Shown: piece after piece, positions 26,001-35,235 of the stretch
How positions within the stretch are numbered: the first letter of the stretch is position 1
Layout: every line of letters starts with the position of its first letter
From: Tibeticola sediminis
GTDB lineage: Bacteria; Pseudomonadota; Gammaproteobacteria; Burkholderiales; Burkholderiaceae_C
Reading direction: 5' to 3'
Assembly (NCBI RefSeq): GCF_003843835.1
Contig: NZ_RKQL01000003.1
Span: 102,351 to 166,350, forward strand
DNA: 64,000 bases
Notes under the pieces: model-generated
What the model was told of the DNA's origin: nothing
Databases searched by the model: none
Seen by the model: only the letters and a program-made list of their open reading frames with translations
Made by a program: the position numbers and the translations under genes

Positions 26001-28898
26001 TGCTGCTTCTGCTGCTGCTTCTGCTGCTTCTGCTGCTTTTGCTGCTTCTGCTGCTTCTGCTGCTTCTGCTGCTTCTGCTGCTTCTGCTGACTCTGCTGCC
26101 TCTGCTGCCTCTGCTGCCTCTGCTGGCTCTGCGGCTTCTGCTGCCTCTGCGGCTTCTGCTGCGGCGACGGCTTGGACGGGTTCGGCGAACGCCGGAGCAG
26201 GTTCCGGCGCGGCGGCATCCGACGCGAAGAAGGCTTCGAATTCGCCGGCCGCGAGCTCTGTGATCTCGACGGACGGGGGCTCGGGCAGAGGCAAAGGCTC
26301 CGCTTCTACAGACACCGACGCATCCTGGGTCTGCCCGACATCACCGCCGGCTTCCACGGGCGGAGACGGGCGAGCGATCGGCTGCACGGTGCCGCTCGAA
26401 CGGAAGTCCTCGGCAACGCGCGTGAAGACTTGCGCCGTCCAGGCGCTGGCGTCCCCGGACTCGAGGTCCGCCGCCCACTGCCCGAAGGCATCGAGCGCAT
26501 CCCCCGCCACCGAGAGAAGCTCGGGAGTCGCAGGCTTACCCTCACCGAGCCATTGATTGAGCACCTGCTCGAAGCTCCATGCAGCTTCGCCGAAAGCCTC
26601 CAGCCCGACCATGCGCGAGCTGCCTTTGAGGGTGTGAAAGGCTCGACGCAGCGTCGTCAGCGCATCGACGTCCCTAGGCGCGGCCGCCAGGACATCGAGG
26701 GCTGCGCGGCCGTTGGCAACGACCTCGTGCGCCTCTTCAAGAAAGATCCCCAGCAGATCGTCTTCATCCACGGGAGGCGCGGAGGCCGTGATCTCCACCG
26801 GCTCGGCCAGTGGCGCCGGCTCGACCTCCGGGGGCTCGGGTGGCGGGCCTGCAAGCTCGGCCAGTGTGGCTTCCAGGGAAGCCTCGATAGGCTCTGCCTC
26901 CGGCGACGACGGCGGAACGGACAAGTCCAGGCTCGGGAACGCAAGCGCTTCGGCAGGGGGCTCCGCAGGCGCACTTTCGGTAAACGGGAGCGTGTCGGAA
27001 AACTCGCGCACCCAAGCGGAATCGCCTGCGGGCTCGGAAGGGGCCAGTGATGCGGTCGGCGTGTCCTGCGGCGAGGTATCCGCGACGAGCGGAGCGGACG
27101 CATCGGTCGAGTTCGCCGCGACCTGGACGGGTGCAGCAGACTCCCGGCCCATCAGGGGCTCGAGTTCGCCGGTTGCTTCGTCGAAAACGAAGAGGCGGCG
27201 CGCCAGCTGTGGCTGGTAGTTCAGCATGTCGAGCAGCAGCCCCAGCGCGCCCAGGTTGTTCCCAAGCGAATCGAAGAGCGCTTGCCGCTCTTCAGCGCCC
27301 AAGTCGCCGGCCTGCTGCAGCAGCGATTCGGTTTGCGAGCGCATGTGGGCAACCGCCGCAGCCGCCGGTTCCAGCCCCAGGACCGACAACACACCCCGCA
27401 TCTGGGCGAGCAGAGGCGGGGCCTTCGCCAGCTCATCGAGTGCTTGGGCATCGCGGTTGTATTGATCGAGGGCTTTTTCGGTCTCCGCCAGGGTATGTCG
27501 CAGCTCACCGATGACTGTGCCCATCGTCTGCTGGTCGCTGACGTTGCGGAACAGCTCCTCCATCCAAGGCTCGATCGGCCCGGCATCCTGCTGCTCGGTC
27601 GCCCGCGCGATGCGCTCGGCCAGTTGGGCGGAGCGCGCGGCGAGTTCCTCGGCGTCTGGCCGAACGCGGGCAAGCGCCGCGTCCAGATACAGCAAGGCCG
27701 TGGCGACTTCGAGGGCCAGCGCCGACTCGGGCGGTCGGCCCTCGGCCACACAGCGCGCAGCAACCCCTTCGAGTGAGCGGGCGAGAACCTCCGTATCGGG
27801 ATGAAGCCGAACCAGAGCCTCACTCATCAAAGCGAATTTGTCGGGGAGCCCCTTGAGCGCCGAATCGTGACCGCCGGCAAGGCTCGCCCAAGCCTCTTTG
27901 ACCGCGTCGATCCGTTTGCGCAGCTGATGCAATTGCGCCGGGTCGAAATGGCCGAAACTGCGCTGCTCATAGTCCACGGGCGCGGTGTCGGCCAAACCAT
28001 ATCGACGGCGGATGTCGGCAACCCGCCCATCGTGCACCGCCCCCGCAGGGAGCTGCGACAGGTGAAACAGCAGATCGCGACCCAATGCTGGCGTGGCGCC
28101 GGCCAAGCCGCGATAGGCATTGGCGATCTGCAGCAGCAGCTGGGAAACGACACGCTTGGCGTACAGATCCAGCGCCAGCGAGCCTTCTGCTGCGGCGCCG
28201 AAAAACGCGGCGGCAAGGGACCAGAATGTGCGCTCGTTGCTGTGCGTGGCGCGCGCGCCGATCGCTTCGCAGACCTGGCTCAATACCTGCCCTGCAGCCC
28301 GGTCGCCCGTCTGCAGCAGGCTGAGCACGGCCCGGTCCACCTGAGGCCGCGGCGGCAACTCGGCGGCGACTTCGGATGGCCCAGCCGGCAACTCACGCCA
28401 CGAGAATTCACACTCCCAAAGATCGGCGGGGTGTACCCGGGTCGCCTGTGCCAGTCGCTGAACATCGCGGTACTGCGGAAACAGCCCCACGGCCGACAAG
28501 CGCTCCCCGGCAAGCGTTCGGGCCAGGAACTCCATCAAGGCAAAGCCGGCGTTTTCCACCGCGGCGACTGCATCGGCATCGACCAGTTTCGGCTGCGCGA
28601 CGAAGCGCGCAACGGCGGCCTCCATCGCGCGAGCCAGATGCGCTGGAGCCGAAAACCCCACCAGTTCCAAGGCCCCTACGGCCTGGTGCAACTGTTGACG
28701 CGCCAGTCGCAGCGGCGTGACATCGGCCGCAGCAAGGCCGTCAGCCTGTGCAGTCTGGAGCTCGCGCTGATAGCGCTTCAAAGCTTTGTTGACAGCCTCG
28801 AGGTTTTTCCGCAGTTCGCTCTCGACCCACGCGAGCGGCCCGAGGTCGACGATCGGCTCCGCTTCGACGTTGGCACGGGCAGTTTCGGTTGAGGACAT
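23046..28898 (-). CDS. chpA: hybrid chemosensory histidine kinase ChpA/PilL
   Basis: Giant CheA-type kinase (1950 residues) of the Pil-Chp system that controls type IV pilus motility. ATG 28898 starts MSSTETARANVEAEP. Histidine phosphotransfer modules are seen at His755 (FHTLKGSSRMVG), His1050 (AHALAGSSATVG, Lys replaced by Ala) and His1225 (LHTLKGSARLAG), with a degenerate module near the N-terminus. The kinase core follows (LLRNCVVHGIESPETR near 1530, GRGVGMDVVRSEIQSVGGRI), then a CheW-like domain and a C-terminal receiver (VVDDSITVRRVTQRLLQ; phospho-Asp in LSDIEMPRMDG). Between modules, residues ~908-990 are almost pure Ala-Glu. It is the last gene of pilG-pilH-pilI-pilJ-chpA. Confidence 0.95.
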   Translation of the reverse strand: MSSTETARANVEAEPIVDLGPLAWVESELRKNLEAVNKALKRYQRELQTAQADGLAAADVTPLRLARQQLHQAVGALELVGFSAPAHLARAMEAAVARFVAQPKLVDADAVAAVENAGFALMEFLARTLAGERLSAVGLFPQYRDVQRLAQATRVHPADLWECEFSWRELPAGPSEVAAELPPRPQVDRAVLSLLQTGDRAAGQVLSQVCEAIGARATHSNERTFWSLAAAFFGAAAEGSLALDLYAKRVVSQLLLQIANAYRGLAGATPALGRDLLFHLSQLPAGAVHDGRVADIRRRYGLADTAPVDYEQRSFGHFDPAQLHQLRKRIDAVKEAWASLAGGHDSALKGLPDKFALMSEALVRLHPDTEVLARSLEGVAARCVAEGRPPESALALEVATALLYLDAALARVRPDAEELAARSAQLAERIARATEQQDAGPIEPWMEELFRNVSDQQTMGTVIGELRHTLAETEKALDQYNRDAQALDELAKAPPLLAQMRGVLSVLGLEPAAAAVAHMRSQTESLLQQAGDLGAEERQALFDSLGNNLGALGLLLDMLNYQPQLARRLFVFDEATGELEPLMGRESAAPVQVAANSTDASAPLVADTSPQDTPTASLAPSEPAGDSAWVREFSDTLPFTESAPAEPPAEALAFPSLDLSVPPSSPEAEPIEASLEATLAELAGPPPEPPEVEPAPLAEPVEITASAPPVDEDDLLGIFLEEAHEVVANGRAALDVLAAAPRDVDALTTLRRAFHTLKGSSRMVGLEAFGEAAWSFEQVLNQWLGEGKPATPELLSVAGDALDAFGQWAADLESGDASAWTAQVFTRVAEDFRSSGTVQPIARPSPPVEAGGDVGQTQDASVSVEAEPLPLPEPPSVEITELAAGEFEAFFASDAAAPEPAPAFAEPVQAVAAAEAAEAAEAAEPAEAAEAAEAAESAEAAEAAEAAEAAEAAKAAEAAEAAAEAAEAAEAAEAAEAAEAAEAAEAEALEPEEETDAYRLVGPLRISIPLYNVYLNEADEWSRKLQQQLGEWALECEHRAVPADAAALAHALAGSSATVGFQSLSALARQLEHSLDHVQAQPGVAPRVAGLLCEVADEIRRLLHQFAAGFLKEPSPHLIEGLERLELEEPVTGLDQPAEAADEGDERPSAAAPVSAEANRVATGVAGAPSEEGDFDVLDQVDADLFPIFEEEALELLPRLGSALRQWAARPDNTSAQGEVLRTLHTLKGSARLAGAQRLGEMAHRMESEIEAIAAESALGEDIDPLLAAFDALVARFEQLRNPLEEATRPEAAPAEPAPAAAPSATASRLGEASAQLASPPQAGAVAQPAPLLAAPLRAAANQTVRVRAQLLDRLVNQAGEVMITRSRLETQMRQLRQSLNDLTGNLERLRHQLRDVEVQAESQMQSRLAQAKDSQQNFDPLEFDRFTRVQELTRMMAESVNDVATVQRALQRTVDATEDDLQAQARQTRALQEDLLRARMVEFESISERLYRVVRQAAKDTGKQVKLDLIGGGIEIDRGLLDRMTGAFEHLLRNCVVHGIESPETRTAAGKPAAGTVSVDVRQVGNEVMLTFADDGAGLDYARLRDKATRLGLIAPDQALTEREAAELIFMPGLSTAFEVTELAGRGVGMDVVRSEIQSVGGRIEVESHPGAGTRFKLTLPLTTAVTQVVLLRAAGQVFAVPAGVVELVRKLKADEVAAAYATGEWRFGADALPFYWAGALFGIGNQSAEFPEKTASVVIFRSGDRRIAVHVDEVLGNQEAVVKNLGPQLSRLVGLAGVTVLPSGDVVLIYNPVVLAAAYGEAARRQPTPRSAPQAQEQAFAPAVPLVLVVDDSITVRRVTQRLLQREGYRVALAADGLQALKVLQEERPSVVLSDIEMPRMDGFDLARNIRASDALKDLPIVMITSRIAEKHREHAKALGVNHYLGKPYSEEELLALVRRYAYGTVEA
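25936..26165. repeat. in-frame Ala/Glu-coding tandem repeat in chpA
   Basis: About 230 bases of near-perfect 9-base units (TCTGCTGCC and TTCTGCTGC on the plus strand) encode (Ala-Glu-Ala)n with rare Pro, Ser and Lys. The tract links two phosphotransfer modules of ChpA and is expected to form a long helix or flexible spacer. Near-identity of units at the DNA level suggests recent slippage expansion. Confidence 0.9.
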
Positions 28899-28960
28899 GG
28901 GCAAATCGGCTCCGCGTAAACGTAGGGATCGGGCGCGCTCAGACCTTGGACCCAGGACGA

Positions 28961-31234
28961 TCAAGCAATCTTGAACCGGGCCACCGAAGCGCGCAATTCC
29001 TCGGCCATGCGCGCCAGCTCGCGCACCTGTTCGGCGGTGGTCCGAGTGCCTTCTTCGGTCTGCTCGGTCACGGCGAAGATGTGCTGAATGTTGCCCGCGA
29101 CTTCCCCCGCCTGCTCGGCCTCGCGGGCGGCTGCTTGAGAAATCCGCTCGATGAGCTCGGCGAGTTGCCGCGACACGCGGTCGATTTCGGCCAGTGCCGC
29201 ACCCGCGTTGTCGGAGAGCTTCGCCCCCTCGACCACACCTTGCGTGGAGCGCTCCATGGCGCCCACGGCGTCTTGGGTGTCGGTCTGAATGGTCCGCACG
29301 AGCGCCGAGATTTGCCGTGTCGCGTCCGCCGAACGCTCAGCAAGTCGCTGCACTTCTTCGGCCACCACCGAGAAGCCCCGGCCCGCTTCGCCTGCGGAGG
29401 CCGCCTGGATCGCCGCATTCAGGGCCAGCACGTTGGTCTGCTCGGTAATGTCCGAAATCAGCTCGGTGATTTCACCGATCTCCTGGGACGATTCACCCAG
29501 GCGCTTGATCCGCTTGGACGTTTCCTGAATCTGGTCTCGGATGGCGTTCATACCGCCGATGGCGGCTTGCACGGCTTCGAGGCCAGACTCGGCGGCGCGC
29601 AGCGACTGGCGCGCCACCTGCGCCGTTTCCTGTGCCTGCGCCGACACGTCGGTGATTCGGGCCGCCATGTCGAGCACCGATTGGCCGGTTTCGCGGATTT
29701 CTCGCAACTGCTCGCCCGATGCCGCGAGCAGTTCGGTCGACGTGTTTTCCACCAGCGCCGTGGTTTGCGCCACGCGGGTGGCCGTCTGCTGCACGTTCCC
29801 CACCAGCATGCGAAGTTCTTCGACGGTGTAGTTCACCGAGTCGGCGATGGCCCCGGTGATGTCTTCGGTCACGGTGGCTTCCTGCGTCAGGTCGCCCTCG
29901 GCGACCGCCTGCAGTTCGTTCATCAGTCGCAAAATGGCCGCCTGGTTCGCGTCGTTGATGCGCTTGGCCTCCTGCTCCTGCGCCAAAGCCTCTTGGCGCT
30001 GACGCTCAGCGATCAGCTGTCGCTGGCGGCTTTCCTGAAGCTGAACATAGGCAAGGCCAGCCGCAGCACCGAGCGCACCCAAGGCGGCGACGAGCAAGGC
30101 GAGCAAGGACAGCCCCCCGAGGCCGGTGCGCGCGGAGAGCATTTCCTGAACCGTCTCGAGACCTTTGCGCAAGGGTTCGCTGTCGGCAATGATGACGCCC
30201 TGCGCTTCGCGCGCGGCCACCAAGCCTTGCAGGTTGCCCAGAATGGCTCCGGCTTGCTGGCGGGTCTCTTCGTACAGTTTCAACAGCGCTTCGAGTCGCT
30301 CGCGGGTTTGTGCATCCTTCGCCGGGGCCAGGCGCAGGTCGGCACTGCCTTCGAGCAAACCCGTGGCAATCTCCTTGAAGGTGTTGAGGTCCTTACCGAG
30401 CAAGAACACCGCCTCGGGGCTCACGCCTTCCATGGTCAGGAATTCGTTGGCGGACTTGCCGATCCGCTGCGTGAGCATCACGAGCTGACCGGTCGCGGCG
30501 ATCTCGGATGCCGGTGCGTTCTGCTGCAGCTTGAGGGAGGAGATGGTTTCCGCGATCTCCAGCAAGTCCGAGGATTGGCGGTTGATCGTGCGCAAGGCCG
30601 AGCCCACCTGCGTGAGAATTTTTTCCTGCTTCAGAATGACGTCGGCGTTCTTTTCAGCACGATCGACCATCGGCACGATCTTTTCGACTTCGGCGGAAAC
30701 CTCGCCCGTCACCGGCTTCAGGCCGAGCTCGTCGTTGCCGTCCTTGAGCCCGCGCACGGTCTTGGCGAGCACCTCGCGCGCTTCGCGAATTTCGGGGAAG
30801 GCCACTGGGTTGCCCACCAAGGCCTGCGACACCGACTTGGCCAGACGTTGCGACTGCATCAGCGCATTACCGGTCGCAGCCACCTGAGTCGCCACCGTGT
30901 TCGCTTGGCGGAAGGCGACGACGGTGACGATGGCCAGGATCACCAGCATGACCGCAAGCAGGGCAACGAGCAGGCGCTGGTGCTCGGCGGCACTGCGGGT
31001 GCCGAGCACGGGCAGCGTCAGCGCGTCTTCTGCCGGGGCTACCTCGATATCCGCGTCCGCCGCGTACGGCGAGCGGCTTTCGGCAAAGTCGGCGCTGCTG
31101 AGCTGTTCAGACTCGGCCGCAACGGTGCGCTCGCCCGCTTGCTGAGTCGAATCTGCGGTCACGTCCTCAGCAACGGGCGGAACGGCCGGCGCGGGCTTGC
31201 GAAAAAGCCGGGAGAGTTGATCCTTGATGGACAT
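28961..31234 (-). CDS. pilJ: methyl-accepting chemotaxis protein PilJ
   Basis: 757-residue transmembrane receptor of the Pil-Chp system. ATG 31234 has GGAAGG upstream. A cytoplasmic N-terminal stretch of ~85 residues precedes TM1 ([20 protein letters not shown]), a periplasmic PilJ-type sensor domain, TM2 near residues 373-395 ([19 protein letters not shown]), a HAMP-like segment and the signalling hairpin [20 protein letters not shown] with [15 protein letters not shown]. It passes surface or pilus signals to ChpA through PilI. It is 19 bases after pilI and 62 before chpA. Confidence 0.96.
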   Translation of the reverse strand: MSIKDQLSRLFRKPAPAVPPVAEDVTADSTQQAGERTVAAESEQLSSADFAESRSPYAADADIEVAPAEDALTLPVLGTRSAAEHQRLLVALLAVMLVILAIVTVVAFRQANTVATQVAATGNALMQSQRLAKSVSQALVGNPVAFPEIREAREVLAKTVRGLKDGNDELGLKPVTGEVSAEVEKIVPMVDRAEKNADVILKQEKILTQVGSALRTINRQSSDLLEIAETISSLKLQQNAPASEIAATGQLVMLTQRIGKSANEFLTMEGVSPEAVFLLGKDLNTFKEIATGLLEGSADLRLAPAKDAQTRERLEALLKLYEETRQQAGAILGNLQGLVAAREAQGVIIADSEPLRKGLETVQEMLSARTGLGGLSLLALLVAALGALGAAAGLAYVQLQESRQRQLIAERQRQEALAQEQEAKRINDANQAAILRLMNELQAVAEGDLTQEATVTEDITGAIADSVNYTVEELRMLVGNVQQTATRVAQTTALVENTSTELLAASGEQLREIRETGQSVLDMAARITDVSAQAQETAQVARQSLRAAESGLEAVQAAIGGMNAIRDQIQETSKRIKRLGESSQEIGEITELISDITEQTNVLALNAAIQAASAGEAGRGFSVVAEEVQRLAERSADATRQISALVRTIQTDTQDAVGAMERSTQGVVEGAKLSDNAGAALAEIDRVSRQLAELIERISQAAAREAEQAGEVAGNIQHIFAVTEQTEEGTRTTAEQVRELARMAEELRASVARFKIA

Positions 31235-31253
31235 AGCTGAGCCTTCCGAAATC

Positions 31254-31784
31254 TCAAACACCAATATGAAGGAAACCAGGGTCGGTCGAGAGCGCCTGAA
31301 GGTTGATTTCCTGCCAGGCAGCCCCCGCCGCGTCGACGTAGCGATGCCCCAGGTAAGCCGGCGCGTCGGGCCCAGGCGCCTCGGACGAACCGAACGCATC
31401 GACATGCCGCAGGCCAGCCAGGCGGTCGATCTGCAGCGCGCAGTTCACGCCCAGGACCTCGTTGAACGCAACGAAACGGCCCGTGGCTTGTGCGCCCTCG
31501 GCCCGCGGCCGCGGCGGCTGCTGACGCAGGAAGCCCACAAGATCGACGACACCGAAGACGCCCCCGCGCAGGTTCGCGACACCCAAGAACCACGGCCGGG
31601 CGTGAGGCACGACCTGGATCGGCACCTCGGGGAAGATCTCGCCGGCGTGGTTCAAAGGGATCAGGAAGCGATCGCCCGCGGCCTCGACCCCCAACCAGGC
31701 GGCGGTCGCGCCCTGGGTTTGCGCATCCTGCAGCCGGCTGGCCAGCCGGGCCTGGAACGCGCGCAATGCGTCGCGGCTGGACAT
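31254..31784 (-). CDS. pilI: CheW-like coupling protein PilI
   Basis: 176 residues from ATG 31784, with the CheW fold segments [38 protein letters not shown] and [17 protein letters not shown]. It couples the PilJ receptor to the ChpA kinase. Its start is two bases past the pilH stop. A longer open frame upstream overlaps pilH and is not CheW-like. Confidence 0.94.
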   Translation of the reverse strand: MSSRDALRAFQARLASRLQDAQTQGATAAWLGVEAAGDRFLIPLNHAGEIFPEVPIQVVPHARPWFLGVANLRGGVFGVVDLVGFLRQQPPRPRAEGAQATGRFVAFNEVLGVNCALQIDRLAGLRHVDAFGSSEAPGPDAPAYLGHRYVDAAGAAWQEINLQALSTDPGFLHIGV

Positions 31785-31786
31785 CG

Positions 31787-32152
31787 TCAGCTCAACGCTT
31801 TGATCTTGGCGAGCAGCTCGGCCGCGTCGACCGGCTTGGTCACATAGTCCCGCGCGCCTTGGCGCATGCCCCAGACGCGGTCGGTCTCTTGGTTCTTGCT
31901 CGTGCACATGATGATGGGCACGTCGGCAAACTGCGGGTTGCGAGTGATCGCCCGCGTGAGCTGGAAGCCGTTTTGACCCGGCATGACCACGTCCATCAGG
32001 ATCAGATCGGGCTTGGCGGTCTCGAGCTGCTGCATGGCCTCATCGGCATTTTTGGCGGTGCGAACCGCAAAACCGTTTTTGCGCAACAGCTCGGACAGAA
32101 ACATCAATTCGGTCTTCGAGTCGTCGACCACCAACACGTTTTGAATGCTCAT
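31787..32152 (-). CDS. pilH: response regulator PilH
   Basis: 121-residue stand-alone receiver domain: VLVVDDSKTELMFL (acidic pocket), LILMDVVMPGQNGFQL (phospho-Asp), IMCTSKNQETDR and YVTKPVDAAELL (conserved Lys). In the Pil-Chp pathway PilH is the second receiver, linked to pilus retraction or acting as a phosphate sink. It overlaps the pilG stop by four bases. Confidence 0.95.
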   Translation of the reverse strand: MSIQNVLVVDDSKTELMFLSELLRKNGFAVRTAKNADEAMQQLETAKPDLILMDVVMPGQNGFQLTRAITRNPQFADVPIIMCTSKNQETDRVWGMRQGARDYVTKPVDAAELLAKIKALS

Positions 32153-32550
32153 TGGGACTCCTTCGGTTGGGCGCCCGCATACTGGCGGACGGCTTGCAGC
32201 AGTTGATCTTTGGTGAAGGGCTTGGTGAGGTAGTCCTGCGAACCGACCATCCGCCCCCGCGCCTTGTCGAACACGCCGTCTTTGGACGACAACATGACGA
32301 CCGGTGTTGCGGAATATTTCACATTTTTCTTGATGATGGCGCAGGTTTGGTAGCCGTCAAGCCTCGGCATAAGGATGTCGCAGAAGATGACGTCGGGCTC
32401 GAAGTCGTTGATTTTCGAGAGCGCGTCGAAGCCATCCTCGGCCAAAAGGACCTCATGACCCCCTTGCTTGAGAAAGATTTCGGCGCTGCGACGGATCGTG
32501 TTGCTGTCGTCGATTACCAACACTTTGTAACACGGAAGGTCGGAACTCAC
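32149..32550 (-). CDS. pilG: response regulator PilG
   Basis: 133-residue receiver protein starting at GTG 32550 with AAGGAG 9 bases upstream. Motifs: VLVIDDSNTIRRSAEIFL, VIFCDILMPRLDGYQT, VVMLSSKDGVFDK and YLTKPFTKDQLL. PilG is the receiver that promotes pilus extension in the Pil-Chp system. It is the first pil gene of the operon, 76 bases after the rubredoxin gene on the same strand. Confidence 0.95.
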   Translation of the reverse strand: MSSDLPCYKVLVIDDSNTIRRSAEIFLKQGGHEVLLAEDGFDALSKINDFEPDVIFCDILMPRLDGYQTCAIIKKNVKYSATPVVMLSSKDGVFDKARGRMVGSQDYLTKPFTKDQLLQAVRQYAGAQPKESQ

Positions 32551-32626
32551 GTCGTGTGTCTCCTTGAGGGGTCAGACCGACTGCGGTGGAGTGACGCTCG
32601 AAGCGCCTGCCCTGCCGCCGCGCGCT

Positions 32627-32800
32627 TCAGAGCGCAACCATTTCGAAGTCTTCTTTGCGCGCGCCGCACTCGGGACAGGTCCAGTTCATGGGAACCTGCT
32701 CCCAAGGCGTCCCAGGGGCTACGCCGTGCTCGGGGTCGCCCAGAGCTTCGTCGTAAATCCAGCCACAGATGAGGCACATCCAGGTTCGAGTCGCAGTCAC
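32627..32800 (-). CDS. rubA: rubredoxin
   Basis: Small 57-residue protein, found by reading the minus strand. From GTG 32800 it has the two metal-binding loops WMCLICGWIYDEALGDPEHG and NWTCPECGARKEDFEMV, i.e. four cysteines (9, 12, 42, 45) that bind one iron. The length and spacing are those of classical rubredoxin, a soluble one-electron carrier. It precedes pilG and is divergent from thiD, an arrangement common in Burkholderiales. TACAAT at 32841-32836 on the minus strand may be its -10 element. Confidence 0.95.
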   Translation of the reverse strand: MTATRTWMCLICGWIYDEALGDPEHGVAPGTPWEQVPMNWTCPECGARKEDFEMVAL

Positions 32801-32898
32801 GGCTTCTTTCAGGGGGGTTCACTTAGAATCGATTCATTGTATCGGCGCAACGTGACGCAACAGGGCGCGCCGGCCCGTGTTCATGCAGCTGGGCACCT

Positions 32899-33834
32899 AT
32901 GACTTTCCCCAATATCGAACCCACCGACGTCGACCCCGAGGGCGCAAGCGCCCCCCTGTCGGCGCCGGCCTGCGTGCTTGCCATCGGGGCGAATGACCCG
33001 TCTGGAGCAGCGGGGCTCGCCGCCGATGTGCTCACGATCGCCTCGGTCGGAGCGCACCCCTTGCCGGTCGTGACGGGGGCTTGGATCCGGGACACGGCGG
33101 GCATCCGCGACTTCTTCGGCCTGCCAGAGGAGGCGGTCGCCGAACAGGCTCGGGCGGCGCTTGAGGATGTGTCGGTTCGGGTGATCAAGATCGGATTTGC
33201 CGGCCGCCCCGAGACCTTGGCCGTGCTGGCCGAATTGACGACCGAATACGGCGAGATTCCGGTGGTGGCCTGTCTGCCAGACCTGACCTGGTGGAGCGAC
33301 GACGCGATCGACGCCTACCTCGATGCGCTGCGCGAGTTGCTCTTGCCCGAAGTCACCGTGCTCGTGGGCAACGTCGGAAACCTCACGCGCTGGCTGCTGC
33401 CCGAATGGAGCGGCGAACGCGGCCCGACCCCGAGGGAGCTCGCCATCGCTGCCGCTGAATTCGGCACGCACTATGTGGTGGTAACGGGCATCCATCAAGG
33501 GCACGAGACCATCGAAAATGTGTTGGTCAATGCCCAGAGCGTCCTGGCCAGCGAGCGATTCGAGCGCATCGAAGCGGTTTTCAGCGGCGCGTCGGACACC
33601 CTGGCCAGCGCCCTCGCGGCGCTTCTCGCGACAGGGTGCGACCTCACCGAAGCGTTCCGCGACGCGCTGCAATATCTCGATGGCGCCCTCGATGCAGGCT
33701 TTCGTCCCGGTATGGGCGGAGCCGTGCCCGACCGGCTATTCTGGGCGCAGCCCGACGAAGCCGAGAACGCGGAGGAAGCGCCCGAGGGCTCGATCGACCT
33801 TCTCAACCAACCATTCAATGACACCCGACACTGA
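32899..33834 (+). CDS. thiD: hydroxymethylpyrimidine/phosphomethylpyrimidine kinase
   Basis: 311-residue ribokinase-fold protein: [22 protein letters not shown] replaces the usual IAGSDPSGGAGIQAD of ThiD, and [15 protein letters not shown] and a C-terminal [18 protein letters not shown] (in place of GTGCTLSAA) follow. It would phosphorylate the pyrimidine part of thiamine. The loops are more divergent than in standard ThiD, so the substrate might differ. It is divergent from rubA and its end overlaps hemL by 17 bases. Confidence 0.85.
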   Translation: MTFPNIEPTDVDPEGASAPLSAPACVLAIGANDPSGAAGLAADVLTIASVGAHPLPVVTGAWIRDTAGIRDFFGLPEEAVAEQARAALEDVSVRVIKIGFAGRPETLAVLAELTTEYGEIPVVACLPDLTWWSDDAIDAYLDALRELLLPEVTVLVGNVGNLTRWLLPEWSGERGPTPRELAIAAAEFGTHYVVVTGIHQGHETIENVLVNAQSVLASERFERIEAVFSGASDTLASALAALLATGCDLTEAFRDALQYLDGALDAGFRPGMGGAVPDRLFWAQPDEAENAEEAPEGSIDLLNQPFNDTRH

Positions 33835-35137
33835 CCGCACCGACGCCAACCTGGCTTTGTTCGAACGCGCCCGCCGCGTCATCCCCGGTGGCGTCAATTC
33901 GCCCGTGCGCGCCTTTCGCGCCGTGGGCGGCACGCCGCGCTTCATCACCCGCGCCGAGGGCGCCTACATCTGGGATGCCAACGGCCAGCGCTACATCGAC
34001 TACATCGGCTCTTGGGGTCCGATGATCCTCGGCCATGGGCACCCGGCGGTGCTCGAGGCGGTGCAGAAGGCGGCGCGCGACGGCTTCTCGTTTGGCGCAC
34101 CGACCGAGCGTGAAATCGAATTGGCCGAGGAAATCCTGCGCCACGTGCCGTCGATGGACATGGTGCGGCTCGTGAGTTCCGGCACCGAGGCGGCGATGAG
34201 CGCGATCCGTCTCGCGCGTGGTGCGACCGGGCGCAACAAGCTCGTGAAATTCGAAGGCTGCTACCACGGCCATGCCGATGCGCTGCTGGTCAAGGCCGGC
34301 TCGGGCCTGGCGACCTTTGGCCACCCGACGAGCGCGGGCGTGCCCGCCGTCGTGGCGCAAGACACCTTGGTACTCGAATACAACAACCTCAGCCAGCTCG
34401 AGGCGGCGTTTGCCGCGCACGGCAGTGAAATCGCCTGCCTGATGATCGAGCCGATCGCGGGCAACATGAACTTCGTGCGCGCGTCGGTGCCGTTCATGCA
34501 GCGCTGTCGCGAGCTGTGCACGCAGCATGGCGCGCTGCTGGTGTTCGATGAGGTGATGACGGGCTTTCGGGTGGCGCTGGGCGGCGCGCAAAGTCTCTAC
34601 GCCCAAGCCATTCCCGACTTTGCGCCCGACCTCACGGTGCTCGGCAAGGTCATCGGCGGCGGCATGCCGCTGGCGGCGTTCGGTGGCCGCTGCGCGGTGA
34701 TGGAGCAACTCGCGCCGCTCGGGCCGGTTTATCAGGCGGGCACGCTGTCGGGCAACCCGGTGGCCACGGCCTGCGGGCTGGCCACGCTGCGCGAAATCTC
34801 GCGCGAGGGCTTTTATGACGCTTTGGCGCGCCAGACGCGCACGCTGATCGAGGGCCTGAAGTCCGAGGCCGACGCGGCGGGTGTGGCGTTCAGCGCCGAC
34901 AGCGAGGGCGGCATGTTTGGCTTCTTCCTGCTGCCCGAACTGCCGCAGAACTACACGGCCGTGATGAAGAGCGATGGTGCCCGCTTCAATACCCTGTTCC
35001 ACGGCCTGCTCGAGCGCGGCGTCTATGTCGCCCCCGCTTTGTACGAGGCGGGCTTCGTCAGCGCCGCTCACAGCGACGAGGACCTCGCGCGGACCTTCGA
35101 GGCGGCACGGGCGGCGTTCCGATTGCTCACAAAATAA
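33818..35137 (+). CDS. hemL: glutamate-1-semialdehyde 2,1-aminomutase
   Basis: Converts glutamate 1-semialdehyde to 5-aminolevulinate, the C5 route of heme synthesis needed for the many cytochromes here. From ATG 33818 the protein is 439 residues, starting [24 protein letters not shown] as in the family. The pyridoxal-phosphate lysine is in [16 protein letters not shown] (Lys277), with [16 protein letters not shown] and [10 protein letters not shown] upstream. The start lies inside the thiD 3' end, so translation is probably coupled. A bidirectional terminator and a repeat A copy follow. Confidence 0.96.
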   Translation: MTPDTDRTDANLALFERARRVIPGGVNSPVRAFRAVGGTPRFITRAEGAYIWDANGQRYIDYIGSWGPMILGHGHPAVLEAVQKAARDGFSFGAPTEREIELAEEILRHVPSMDMVRLVSSGTEAAMSAIRLARGATGRNKLVKFEGCYHGHADALLVKAGSGLATFGHPTSAGVPAVVAQDTLVLEYNNLSQLEAAFAAHGSEIACLMIEPIAGNMNFVRASVPFMQRCRELCTQHGALLVFDEVMTGFRVALGGAQSLYAQAIPDFAPDLTVLGKVIGGGMPLAAFGGRCAVMEQLAPLGPVYQAGTLSGNPVATACGLATLREISREGFYDALARQTRTLIEGLKSEADAAGVAFSADSEGGMFGFFLLPELPQNYTAVMKSDGARFNTLFHGLLERGVYVAPALYEAGFVSAAHSDEDLARTFEAARAAFRLLTK

Positions 35138-35180
35138 GAGCAAGCAACGACCGGTTCACGCCGGCTTACTGGCAAAAAAC
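35138..35180 (+). repeat. dispersed intergenic repeat A, copy 2
   Basis: GAGCAAGCAACGACC-GGTTCACGCCGG-CTTACTGGCAAAAAA matches the layout of the other A copies and starts directly after the hemL stop codon. It runs into the terminator. Confidence 0.65.
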
Positions 35181-35214
35181 CATGAAAAAGCGGCCCGCGG
35201 GCCGCTTTTTCATG
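35181..35214. terminator. bidirectional terminator between hemL and purH
   Basis: A perfect 34-base palindrome: a GC core (GCGGCCCG-CGGGCCGC, 35190-35205) flanked by five A's on the left and five T's on the right, then CATG on both sides. It serves convergent hemL (plus) and purH (minus). Confidence 0.93.
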
Positions 35215-35235
35215 GGTGCTCCACGCTGAGGACAT

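Noticed and set aside
25936..26165. CRISPR array in the 26-kb repeat
   Set aside because: Units are 9 bases with no spacers and stay in the chpA frame.
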